Of a stretch of DNA of 34,151 nt, positions 24,690 to 31,945 are shown piece after piece (position 1 is the stretch's first letter; every line of letters starts with the position of its first letter). The notes below the pieces were generated by a model that saw only the letters and a list, made by a program, of their open reading frames with translations, was not told the DNA's origin and ran no database searches. Origin of the DNA: an uncultured Bacilli bacterium. Its GTDB lineage: Bacteria; Bacillota_I; Bacilli_A; RF39; UBA660. The position numbers were made by a program, and so were the translations under genes. The stretch is from positions 1-34,151 of the forward strand of contig CANRDB010000015.1 of the NCBI GenBank assembly GCA_947629315.1, in the 5' to 3' direction.

Positions 24690-25359
24690 ATTAATATTAA
24701 TAGAAGGAACGGATTGTTCAGGAAAAGAAACACAGACTAATCGATTGATGGAATCTTTACAAGCGATGGGAATTCGTGTTCAAAAACAATCTTTTCCGGA
24801 TTATAATTCTCCAACTGGAAAGATTATCGGAGGACCTTACCTTGGCAAACCAGCTATCTGTGAAGGATGGTTTCCGGAGGGAGCAAATGTAGTGGATCCG
24901 AAAGTATCTGCCCTTTATTATGCTGCTGATTTCTTATACCATTTAGAATCTATGAATCAACTATTAGATAGTGGAGTTTCCATTATTTTAGATCGATATT
25001 TTTATTCTACGTTTGCTCATCAAGGTGGGAAAATTAGAAACCATGAAAAAAGGCAAGAGATGTATCAGTGGTTAGAAAAATTAGAATTTGATTTGTTAGG
25101 ACTACCAGATCCGGAAATTAAAATCTTTCTTCATATGCCTTATCGTTGTAGTATTGAACTTCGTGAATCTCGAATGGAAGCAGCAGATCAAAATGAGCGT
25201 AGTGTCAGTCATTTAAAACATGCAGAACAGGCATATCAAGAATTGGCTGAACAATACCATTTTCATACCATTTCCTGTCAGAAAGGAAAAAGGATTAAGA
25301 CAAAGGATGAAATTGCCGAAGAAGTTCTATCTTATGTCAAACAAGAAATTAGAAAGTAA
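24679..25359 (+). CDS. tmk: Divergent thymidylate kinase
   Basis: Phosphorylates dTMP to dTDP, the step after thymidylate synthase. The 226-residue protein starts MRGKLILIEGTDCSGKETQ, with the P-loop GTDCSGKET, and has the DRY-like segment ILDRYFYSTFAHQG and the late ELRESRMEAADQNE lid-like segment. Between them is a segment (SPTGKIIGGPYLG, CEGWFPEGANVV) longer than in E. coli Tmk, which lacks it; this marks a divergent group. The ATG at 24679 lies inside the end of the thyX-like gene. In-frame upstream starts exist, but homology favours this one. No clear ribosome site is visible, so coupling to the upstream gene is likely. A terminator follows. Confidence 0.85.
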   Translation: MRGKLILIEGTDCSGKETQTNRLMESLQAMGIRVQKQSFPDYNSPTGKIIGGPYLGKPAICEGWFPEGANVVDPKVSALYYAADFLYHLESMNQLLDSGVSIILDRYFYSTFAHQGGKIRNHEKRQEMYQWLEKLEFDLLGLPDPEIKIFLHMPYRCSIELRESRMEAADQNERSVSHLKHAEQAYQELAEQYHFHTISCQKGKRIKTKDEIAEEVLSYVKQEIRK

Positions 25360-25377
25360 AGATGCTTTCTTTTTTTT
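25351..25377 (+). terminator. Terminator of thyX-tmk
   Basis: AGAAAG and CTTTCT pair around an 8-base loop, followed by T. Confidence 0.75.
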
Positions 25378-25385
25378 CTGTTCTT

Positions 25386-25394
25386 TGATACAAT
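25386..25394 (+). promoter_or_regulatory. Extended -10 promoter of the DUF1700-like gene
   Basis: TGA-TACAAT, 16 bases before the ATG at 25411, right after the terminator. Confidence 0.6.
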
Positions 25395-25410
25395 GAAGAT
25401 AGGTGATTGT

Positions 25411-26718
25411 ATGAATAAATTTTGTCAAACCTTAGAATCCAACTTGGCACTTTTAGAAGAACAAGAACGAAAGAAAGTTGTCAATCGGTATCGCCATCAA
25501 ATAGAAGAATTGGTAAGCAGTGGAAAAAGTGAAAAAGAGGCTATCCAATCTTTAGGTACGGTATCTTCGATAACGAAAAAAGTTTATGCCGAATATCATA
25601 TTAATGCGAAATACTACTCTTCTAAAAAAGAATCTCGCCCTCGATTAGAGGATTATCTACATCGCTGTGCGGAGTTTTTAGCGGATGCATTTGATAGTTT
25701 TGTCCAACATATTGCTTCTGCTTCTCAAGAACATTCTCTCGTATCTTTTTTTGAAGTGATATTAAAGGTTGTCGTTTGGTTCTTTCTCGTTTTATTAAGT
25801 AAGATTCCTTTTATTCTTGCTCAAGATTTAGGAGAGGCCGCTTTAAAACTTGTCTTTAATCCCTTTCATCATGTGTTAAGTGGAGTATGGGAATTCATAT
25901 TATCGGTTATCTATTTATTGTGGTGTATCTTTTTAGGTATCTCGTTACTCCATCCAACTAATTCCAGTACGGAAAAAACACCTACGAAAGAGGAAGAGAA
26001 TCATCCTAAAAAAACATCTCCTACGAGTAGTTATACCTATATCCTATTAGAGGCATTCCTTTATATTATTGCGGTTATCCCTTTGATATTGTTGGCTATT
26101 GTTTTCCTAATCTTAATGGGTATTGCTTGCTTTTTACTATATAAAGGGGTTAATATCTTTGGACTTGCGATTGCTTTACTAGGATATGCAAGCATTTCTC
26201 TTTTACTAGTACGATATCTGTTGGATGCTATGCATAATCATCACAAACATCATCGATTGTCTTTTATCGTTTGTCTTCTTATTTTAGTGATAGGTCACGT
26301 GTTATGTGTTCATGATTTTTTACAGTTTCAATATCCAAATGATATTAGGAAAAGTCATGTGCCTACGACGAGCGAGCAAACTCGTGTGACAGTGGGAGAG
26401 TCTTTAACGATTCATAATTTAAATGGAGAGATTAAAGAAGTCGTAGATTCCAACTTAAAAGAAGATGAACTCGTGATAGAATGCATTTATTATGATGAAT
26501 TCTACGATGTGATATTAGATGATTTAGACCAGACATATTTAACGATTTATACGAAGAAAGATCAAGCAGAGTGGAAAGATATTTCTTATCTTTATTCCTA
26601 TGCCATCATGGATTTAGTAGACAATCAAATTTATAACTATGAAAAACTTTCCAATGTACAAATTATTATCTATGGAACGGAAACGACGTTAGAAAAGGTT
26701 GATTACAAAAAGGAATAG
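25411..26718 (+). CDS. DUF1700/HAAS-domain membrane protein
   Basis: A 435-residue membrane protein. The N-terminal 60 residues (LALLEEQERKKVVNRYRHQIEELVSSG, then KEAIQSLGT) are the helical HAAS/DUF1700 domain, in which an acidic helix-rich unit precedes membrane helices. At least five hydrophobic helices follow between about 115 and 305. After them is an extracellular or extracytoplasmic beta-rich end (TVGESLTIHNLNGEIKEVV and LTIYTKKDQ) similar to putative adhesin-type repeats. Such genes often sit beside a PadR-type regulator; none is seen here. The ATG at 25411 follows AGGTGATT; the in-frame ATG at 25393 falls inside the -10 and is rejected. Function unknown; a role in envelope stress sensing is a guess from the family. 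Confidence 0.8.
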   Translation: MNKFCQTLESNLALLEEQERKKVVNRYRHQIEELVSSGKSEKEAIQSLGTVSSITKKVYAEYHINAKYYSSKKESRPRLEDYLHRCAEFLADAFDSFVQHIASASQEHSLVSFFEVILKVVVWFFLVLLSKIPFILAQDLGEAALKLVFNPFHHVLSGVWEFILSVIYLLWCIFLGISLLHPTNSSTEKTPTKEEENHPKKTSPTSSYTYILLEAFLYIIAVIPLILLAIVFLILMGIACFLLYKGVNIFGLAIALLGYASISLLLVRYLLDAMHNHHKHHRLSFIVCLLILVIGHVLCVHDFLQFQYPNDIRKSHVPTTSEQTRVTVGESLTIHNLNGEIKEVVDSNLKEDELVIECIYYDEFYDVILDDLDQTYLTIYTKKDQAEWKDISYLYSYAIMDLVDNQIYNYEKLSNVQIIIYGTETTLEKVDYKKE

Positions 26719-26738
26719 TGAGGGATATTCCTTTTTTT
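26706..26738 (+). terminator. Terminator of the DUF1700-like gene
   Basis: AAAAAGGAATA and TATTCCTTTTT pair around a 9-base loop, then T; the 5' arm contains the stop codon. Confidence 0.85.
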
Positions 26739-26744
26739 GTTTAC

Positions 26745-26773
26745 TTGAAAAGAATAGGGTTTAGTGCTATAAT
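26745..26773 (+). promoter_or_regulatory. Promoter of ltaS
   Basis: TTGAAA (26745-26750), 17 bases, TATAAT (26768-26773) preceded by TGC. Confidence 0.8.
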
Positions 26774-26795
26774 GAAAAATAGATTGAGGTGTGAA

Positions 26796-28886
26796 ATGAA
26801 AGAAACAGTAAAACATGCTTTTCATCGGGGAAAAGTTTATGCAGCTACGAATATTCTTTTTATTACTTTTATCATTACGTCAGTAATCAACGGAATGCTA
26901 GTAAGACAATTTACTATCGGTAATGGTTGGTATATTAAGCCTGCCATAGCCGATTTAGTAGTCGTTTTAACGCTTGGTTCTTTTGCCTATTTTTTAAAGC
27001 CAAAGCATCGTTTTTGGTATTTCCTTGGTATTGGTACTTTACTTACTATGATTTGTATTATCAATGCGATGTATTTTAAAAACTATGTATCATTTGCCTC
27101 CATTTCTCTATTGATGACATTAACTCAGTTAGGAGACTATACAGATGCCGTCGTAGAAAATATTTTACAACCCAAAGACTTAATCTATATTTGGCAAATT
27201 TTTGGTTTGATTTTTATTCACCTTCAACTTTATAAAAAAGGATATTATGAAAAAGTGGAAGAGGTTGAACTTCCTAAAATTCGTTTTTTAAATACCATTG
27301 TGGTAACGTTAATTCTTCTTGGATTCTTTATTTCTATGTTGACGAGTACCGATGTTAGTCGTCTACATAAACAGTGGAATCGGGAGTTTGTCGTTCAAGA
27401 ATTTGGTATTTATGTATATCAGTTTAATGATGTATTTACGTGTATTCGAATTAAAGTCAATAGTATGTTTGGATATGATGAGGCTGCTAAAAACTTCCGG
27501 GAATTTTATCAAGATGTTTCGGAAGAACCAACTACGAAAAATGAGTTTACGAATATTTTTAAGGGTAAGAATGTCATTGTTATCCATGCCGAAAGTATTC
27601 AAAATTTTCTCATATCTGATGATAACTTGGGTGGAAAACCTGCTAGTTTTAATGGAGTAGAAGTAACCCCAAATCTCAATCGTTTATCGAGTGAAGGATT
27701 ATATTTCTCTAACTTTTATGCCCAAGAAAGCGCAGGAACTAGTAGTGATACGGAGTTTACTTTTAATTCCTCATTACTACCAGCGACGATTGGAACTGTT
27801 TTCATCAATTATTTCAATCGCGAATATGTCACTACGCCAAAATTATTAAAAGAACAGGGATATTATACGTTTAGTATGCATGGCAATAAGGGTAGTGCTT
27901 GGAATCGTGATGTCGTTCATCCTAAGTTGGGATATGATCATTTCTATCACTATAATGAGGATTATGATATCGATGAAGAAATTGGATTAGGATTGAGTGA
28001 TAAATCATTCTTTAGACAATCAACAGAGATTATCAAACAAATATCTGAAGAACATGAAAGATGGTATGGATTATTGATTATGTTAACAAACCATACACCT
28101 TTTAGTGATATTAATCATTATGAGGAACTTACTGGTAATTATTTCGATGTTTCCTATCAATATGAAAAAGTGAACGAAGAAACAGGAGAGACCGAGACTG
28201 TTACAGCGCCTTATATGACGGATACAAAACTTGGAAACTATTTTAAATCTGCCCATTATGCTGACGAGGCAATTGGTGAATTTATGGAGGAACTAGAAGA
28301 AGCTGGACTTCTTGAAAATACCGTTGTCATCATCTATGGTGATCATGATAATAAACTTTCTGAAAAACAATATGAACGTTACTACAATTATGTTCCTGAA
28401 GAGGATAGAGTTATGAAATGTAAAAAAGAACAGTGTAACGTTCCAATGGATGATTATGTTTACGAATTAAATCGTAGTGTACCATTAATTATTTGGACAA
28501 AAGATATGAAAGGTACCAAATATAATCGAGAAGTGACGAAAGTCATGGGTATGATTGATGTTCAACCTACGTTAGGAAATATGTTTGGTTTTTATAACAA
28601 ATATGCTCTTGGACATGACATCTTCAGTGTGGATGAAAATGTAGTTGTCTTCCCAACTGGAAACTGGTTGAGTGATAATGTATACTATAATAGCGCTAAA
28701 CAAGCCTCTCGTCCGTTAAAGATGGATACGGAGGTATCACAAGAAGAGATTAGTCGTAATACCATTTATGCTGATAAGATCATCAATATATCAAATTCCA
28801 TTATTACATACGATTTAATTAAAAAAATAGGAGAGAATCCAGAGAATAATTTATTGGAGGAGACTCCAGTAGGGGATGGCACATGA
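26796..28886 (+). CDS. ltaS: LtaS-type sulfatase-family lipoteichoic acid synthase
   Basis: Polymerises glycerol phosphate from phosphatidylglycerol onto a lipid anchor outside the membrane. The 696-residue protein has five N-terminal membrane helices (about residues 18-185) and an extracellular sulfatase-fold domain. Metal and catalytic residues are visible: Glu266 in HAES, catalytic Thr315 in AGTSSDTEF, and Asp516-His517 in YGDHDNKL. The region MHGNKGSAWNRDVVHP matches the family. The ATG at 26796 follows GAGGTG; the longer in-frame start at 26718 lies before the promoter. It shares an ATGA overlap with the next gene. The 40-residue insert near EKVNEETGETE looks lineage-specific. Whether it makes LTA or another GroP polymer is not visible. 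Confidence 0.9.
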   Translation: MKETVKHAFHRGKVYAATNILFITFIITSVINGMLVRQFTIGNGWYIKPAIADLVVVLTLGSFAYFLKPKHRFWYFLGIGTLLTMICIINAMYFKNYVSFASISLLMTLTQLGDYTDAVVENILQPKDLIYIWQIFGLIFIHLQLYKKGYYEKVEEVELPKIRFLNTIVVTLILLGFFISMLTSTDVSRLHKQWNREFVVQEFGIYVYQFNDVFTCIRIKVNSMFGYDEAAKNFREFYQDVSEEPTTKNEFTNIFKGKNVIVIHAESIQNFLISDDNLGGKPASFNGVEVTPNLNRLSSEGLYFSNFYAQESAGTSSDTEFTFNSSLLPATIGTVFINYFNREYVTTPKLLKEQGYYTFSMHGNKGSAWNRDVVHPKLGYDHFYHYNEDYDIDEEIGLGLSDKSFFRQSTEIIKQISEEHERWYGLLIMLTNHTPFSDINHYEELTGNYFDVSYQYEKVNEETGETETVTAPYMTDTKLGNYFKSAHYADEAIGEFMEELEEAGLLENTVVIIYGDHDNKLSEKQYERYYNYVPEEDRVMKCKKEQCNVPMDDYVYELNRSVPLIIWTKDMKGTKYNREVTKVMGMIDVQPTLGNMFGFYNKYALGHDIFSVDENVVVFPTGNWLSDNVYYNSAKQASRPLKMDTEVSQEEISRNTIYADKIINISNSIITYDLIKKIGENPENNLLEETPVGDGT

Positions 28887-29527
28887 GAAAGAAAAAGAGT
28901 AAGTGGAAATATGATAATATTGCGTTAGTCATTTGTAGTATTCTAGCCGTTCTTTTAATTGGCATATCTTGCGTATTAACGGTTGGGATTTTCAAAGATT
29001 TAAAGGGAACGAAAGAAGCTAAAGTGGTTGCTAATATTGAAAAATATGATTATCAACTTACAGAACGCAATACCAAATATTATAAGAGTTTATTCAATCA
29101 ACTAAAAGAGCTATTAAATGAAGAATCAGTAGATGAAGAGGAATATGCGAAACTCGTCTCTCAACTATTTGTTACCGACTTTTATGATTTAGAAAGCAAG
29201 TTAGATAAAACGGATGTTGGTGGAGTTCAATACGTTTGGGAAGATTATCGAGAGACGTTTAAAAACTTTGCTACAGATAATACGGGTATTTATTACTACC
29301 TTGAAAATAATGTGGATGGAAAAAGAAAACAAAGCCTACCTACTGTGACAGAGGTTACTGTAGATAGTATTTCTCCTATTCAATATAGCAAGGGGAAAGT
29401 ATCCGATGATAAAGCATATGAGGTAAAGGTAACGATTACTTATAAGAAGAATTTAGGATATCCACAACAATGTGTATTAAAATTAATTCATAATGGTGAT
29501 AAATTGGAAGTTGCTGAAATGAAATAG
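28883..29527 (+). CDS. Single-pass membrane protein coupled to ltaS, unknown function
   Basis: A 214-residue protein whose ATG overlaps the ltaS stop (ATGA), so it is made from the same message. It has a basic N-terminus (MRKKKSKWK), one membrane helix (IALVICSILAVLLIGISCVLTVG, about 13-35) and an extracytoplasmic domain. That domain has a helical first part (YKSLFNQLKELLNEESVDEEEY) and a beta-rich second part (VTEVTVDSISPIQYS, YEVKVTITYKKNLG, CVLKLIHNGDKLEVAE), an order that recalls NTF2-like or SnoaL-like folds. No known motif is seen. Coupling to ltaS suggests a helper in wall-polymer assembly, which is inference. Confidence 0.75.
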   Translation: MRKKKSKWKYDNIALVICSILAVLLIGISCVLTVGIFKDLKGTKEAKVVANIEKYDYQLTERNTKYYKSLFNQLKELLNEESVDEEEYAKLVSQLFVTDFYDLESKLDKTDVGGVQYVWEDYRETFKNFATDNTGIYYYLENNVDGKRKQSLPTVTEVTVDSISPIQYSKGKVSDDKAYEVKVTITYKKNLGYPQQCVLKLIHNGDKLEVAEMK

Positions 29528-29548
29528 GGAGGAATCCCTTTTCTTTTT
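29524..29548 (+). terminator. Terminator of the ltaS unit
   Basis: AGGGA, loop GGAA, TCCCTTTTCTTTTT, starting at the stop codon. The stem is short. Confidence 0.7.
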
Positions 29549-29561
29549 GCTGAAAATATTG

Positions 29562-29567
29562 TATAAT
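29562..29567 (+). promoter_or_regulatory. -10 of the herA-like gene
   Basis: TATAAT; TTTTCT 17 bases upstream lies within the preceding terminator T tract. Confidence 0.55.
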
Positions 29568-29591
29568 GCTATATAGAATAGGAGAGGTTGT

Positions 29592-31370
29592 ATGCTAGGT
29601 AATATAATTGGAATTGATGCTAACATTGTTAATGTCAAGCTAACTCTCAACATTAACGAAGTTCAAAGTCTTATCAACTTATATGTTATATTAGAAGATT
29701 CTGTAGAAAAAGTAGTAGGAGAAATTACGGATATTAAAGATGGGGTAGCTTTCATTAATATGCTAGGACAGATTAAAGATGGAAAGTTTGTCTCTGGTAT
29801 TACGAAGAAACCATCTTTTGGAGCACAAGTAAAATTAATTGCGCCAGATAAGGTCAATTTTATCGTAGGAGTAGAGAATTATCAGGACGATAGAGATTTA
29901 TACATTGGTAAAAGCCCTATCTATGAAGGAATTGATATCTGTGCGAATGTGAATTCTTTATTCAGTAATCATTTTGCTATTTTCGGTTCCACAGGAAGTG
30001 GTAAGTCATGTGGATTTTCTAGAATTATTCAAAACTTATTTGAAAAGAAAGATGCGGTTGCTTACCGTGCTAGTATCTTTATCTTTGATGCTTATGGAGA
30101 ATATCATAACGCATTTAAAACCATTCAAGAGAAAGCCCCTGAGGTTCGTTTTAAAGCATATACGACGAATATCCATGATGATATTCCAAAGATTAAAATT
30201 CCTCTATGGCTATTAAGTGTCGATGATTTAGCCATCCTTTTAGGAGCCGATAAACATGCTCAAATTCCAATCCTTGAAAAGGCATTGAAATTTGTAACCA
30301 TTTTCGGACGTGAGGAAGACGATGTCATTAAGTATAAAAATGATATTATTGCTCGTGCTTTATTAGATATTCTATTAAGTGGTAGACCCGCTTCTCAAAT
30401 TCGTGACCAAATTTTCTCTGTACTATCTACCTATAATACAAGAGATTTAAATTTGGAAAGTCCTGTTTTTCAACCAGGATATACGAGACCATTAAAACAG
30501 TGCCTTTTAATTGATGCGAGTGGTAAATTACGTGAAATGGAGTTACTTACAACATTTATTGAATCTTTCTTAGTAGATAATGTTGAATTATCATTACCGG
30601 ATGGTAGTTTCCGTTATTCTTTAAAAGATTTATGCTTAGCCTTTGATTTCGCTTTAATCGATGAAGGTGCTTTAAAGTCAGAATCTGTATATGAACTTGC
30701 TAATGCTTTAAAAGTTCGTTTACATTCTCTTTTAGATGGGGATTACAGTGTTTATTTTGATTGTCCAGACTATATGTCTCGTGATGAATATATTAAATCT
30801 TTAATTACTACAGAAGATGGTAAGAAAGTACAACTTATTAACTTTAACATCAACTATGTTGATGACCGTTTTGCTAAAAATTTAACTAAAATTTATTCGA
30901 AGATGCTTTTTGATTATGCGAAAGGACTTCCTAATAGAGCCTCTTTACCATTCCATATTATTTTGGAAGAGGCACACCGGTACGTTCAAAAGGATATTGA
31001 CGTTGATTTACTTGGATACAATATTTTTGATCGAATTACAAAAGAGGGTCGTAAGTACGGTGTCTTATTAGGACTCATTACCCAAAGACCTTCAGAAATG
31101 TCTGAAACAGCTTTATCTCAGTGTAGTAATTTCTTCATTTTTAAAATGCTCCACCCATTAGATGTTAAATATATTCATGATATGGTACCAGATATTACAG
31201 AGGAAATTATTAAGAAGATGAAATCTTTACAACCAGGAAACTGTATGGCCTTTGGTACGGCATTTCGATTGCCAACCCTTATTCAATTGGATATGCCAAA
31301 TCCTGCACCATCTAGTAGTAGTTGTGATATCAGTAGCATTTGGTTTGTGAATCGGAAAAAAGAAGATTAA
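29592..31370 (+). CDS. herA: HerA-type DNA translocase ATPase
   Basis: FtsK/HerA superfamily ring ATPase that moves along double-stranded DNA. The 592 residues start with a HAS-barrel-like domain (IIGIDANIVNVKL, to about residue 100), then DUF87 motor motifs: P-loop GSTGSGKS (132-139), Walker B-like IFDAYGEYH, HIILEEAHRYVQKD and ITQRPSEMSETALSQC. In archaea HerA works with the NurA nuclease in end resection; in bacteria it can be housekeeping or pair with defence nucleases. No nurA, SIR2, DUF4297 or other partner is beside it; the neighbours are ltaS and a membrane protein. It has its own promoter and terminator, and GGAGAGG precedes the start. Confidence 0.9.
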   Translation: MLGNIIGIDANIVNVKLTLNINEVQSLINLYVILEDSVEKVVGEITDIKDGVAFINMLGQIKDGKFVSGITKKPSFGAQVKLIAPDKVNFIVGVENYQDDRDLYIGKSPIYEGIDICANVNSLFSNHFAIFGSTGSGKSCGFSRIIQNLFEKKDAVAYRASIFIFDAYGEYHNAFKTIQEKAPEVRFKAYTTNIHDDIPKIKIPLWLLSVDDLAILLGADKHAQIPILEKALKFVTIFGREEDDVIKYKNDIIARALLDILLSGRPASQIRDQIFSVLSTYNTRDLNLESPVFQPGYTRPLKQCLLIDASGKLREMELLTTFIESFLVDNVELSLPDGSFRYSLKDLCLAFDFALIDEGALKSESVYELANALKVRLHSLLDGDYSVYFDCPDYMSRDEYIKSLITTEDGKKVQLINFNINYVDDRFAKNLTKIYSKMLFDYAKGLPNRASLPFHIILEEAHRYVQKDIDVDLLGYNIFDRITKEGRKYGVLLGLITQRPSEMSETALSQCSNFFIFKMLHPLDVKYIHDMVPDITEEIIKKMKSLQPGNCMAFGTAFRLPTLIQLDMPNPAPSSSSCDISSIWFVNRKKED

Positions 31371-31388
31371 TGGAAATCTTCTTTTTTT
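31356..31388 (+). terminator. Terminator of herA
   Basis: AAAAAAGAAGATT and AATCTTCTTTTTT pair over 13 bp, loop AATGGA, ending in T; overlaps the stop codon. Confidence 0.85.
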
Positions 31389-31398
31389 ATGGAAAACA

Positions 31399-31415
31399 TG
31401 TTATACTATAGTATA
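31399..31415 (+). promoter_or_regulatory. Extended -10 promoter of the COG2426-recG unit within a palindrome
   Basis: TGT-TATACT (31399-31407). The -10 begins the perfect 14-base palindrome TATACTATAGTATA (31402-31415), which might bind a regulator. Confidence 0.5.
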
Positions 31416-31428
31416 GTGGAGGATAAAT

Positions 31429-31944
31429 ATGATAGAGGGAATTGTCAATACAATTTTGAATATATTTAGTGGACTAGAAACTATTCCTTTTGGTAAAGAA
31501 TTATTAGTTTTTATCATTTCTTTAATGCCTATACTAGAATTGCGTGGGGGACTTATTGCTGCTGCCTTGTTAGATTTAAATCCAATATCTAGTTATGTGG
31601 TGAGTATGATTGGAAATATTTTACCAGTGCCTTTTATTTTATGGTTTATTAATTCAATCTTGCAGTGGATGCGAAGGAGTTCTAGACTTTCTAAAATAGC
31701 TCGTTGGCTCGATAATAAAGTAGAAAAACATAAAACGCAGATTGAAAAGTATGGCTTTTGGGGATTGGTTTTATTTGTTGGCATCCCACTTCCAGGAACA
31801 GGTGCTTGGACAGGTTGTTTGATAGCAGCCGTTCTCAATATGGATAGAAAGAAAGCTTTTTTAGCCACTCTTTTGGGAATTCTAATGGCTAGTATTATTA
31901 TGATGATTCTATCCTTTGGAGTATTGAAATCTATCATAGGGTAA
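31429..31944 (+). CDS. COG2426-type small membrane protein
   Basis: A 171-residue membrane protein of the family annotated as putative small multidrug export protein (COG2426). Family landmarks are SLMPILELRGGLIAAAL near the start and FVGIPLPGTGAWTGCLIAA later, with a basic cytoplasmic segment between (RRSSRLSKIARW). About four hydrophobic segments are predicted. Transport activity has not been established for the family as far as I know, so I give only the family name. GTGGAGG precedes the ATG. The gene ends one base before recG starts, so it is transcribed with recG. Confidence 0.85.
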   Translation: MIEGIVNTILNIFSGLETIPFGKELLVFIISLMPILELRGGLIAAALLDLNPISSYVVSMIGNILPVPFILWFINSILQWMRRSSRLSKIARWLDNKVEKHKTQIEKYGFWGLVLFVGIPLPGTGAWTGCLIAAVLNMDRKKAFLATLLGILMASIIMMILSFGVLKSIIG

Positions 31945-31945
31945 T

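Noticed and set aside
26718-26795. A longer N-terminus for LtaS beginning in the previous gene
   Set aside because: It lies before a good TTGAAA-17-TATAAT promoter and inside a terminator; GAGGTG marks 26796.
29592-31370. HerA as part of an antiphage defence island
   Set aside because: No effector gene beside it; flanks are housekeeping genes with terminators between.
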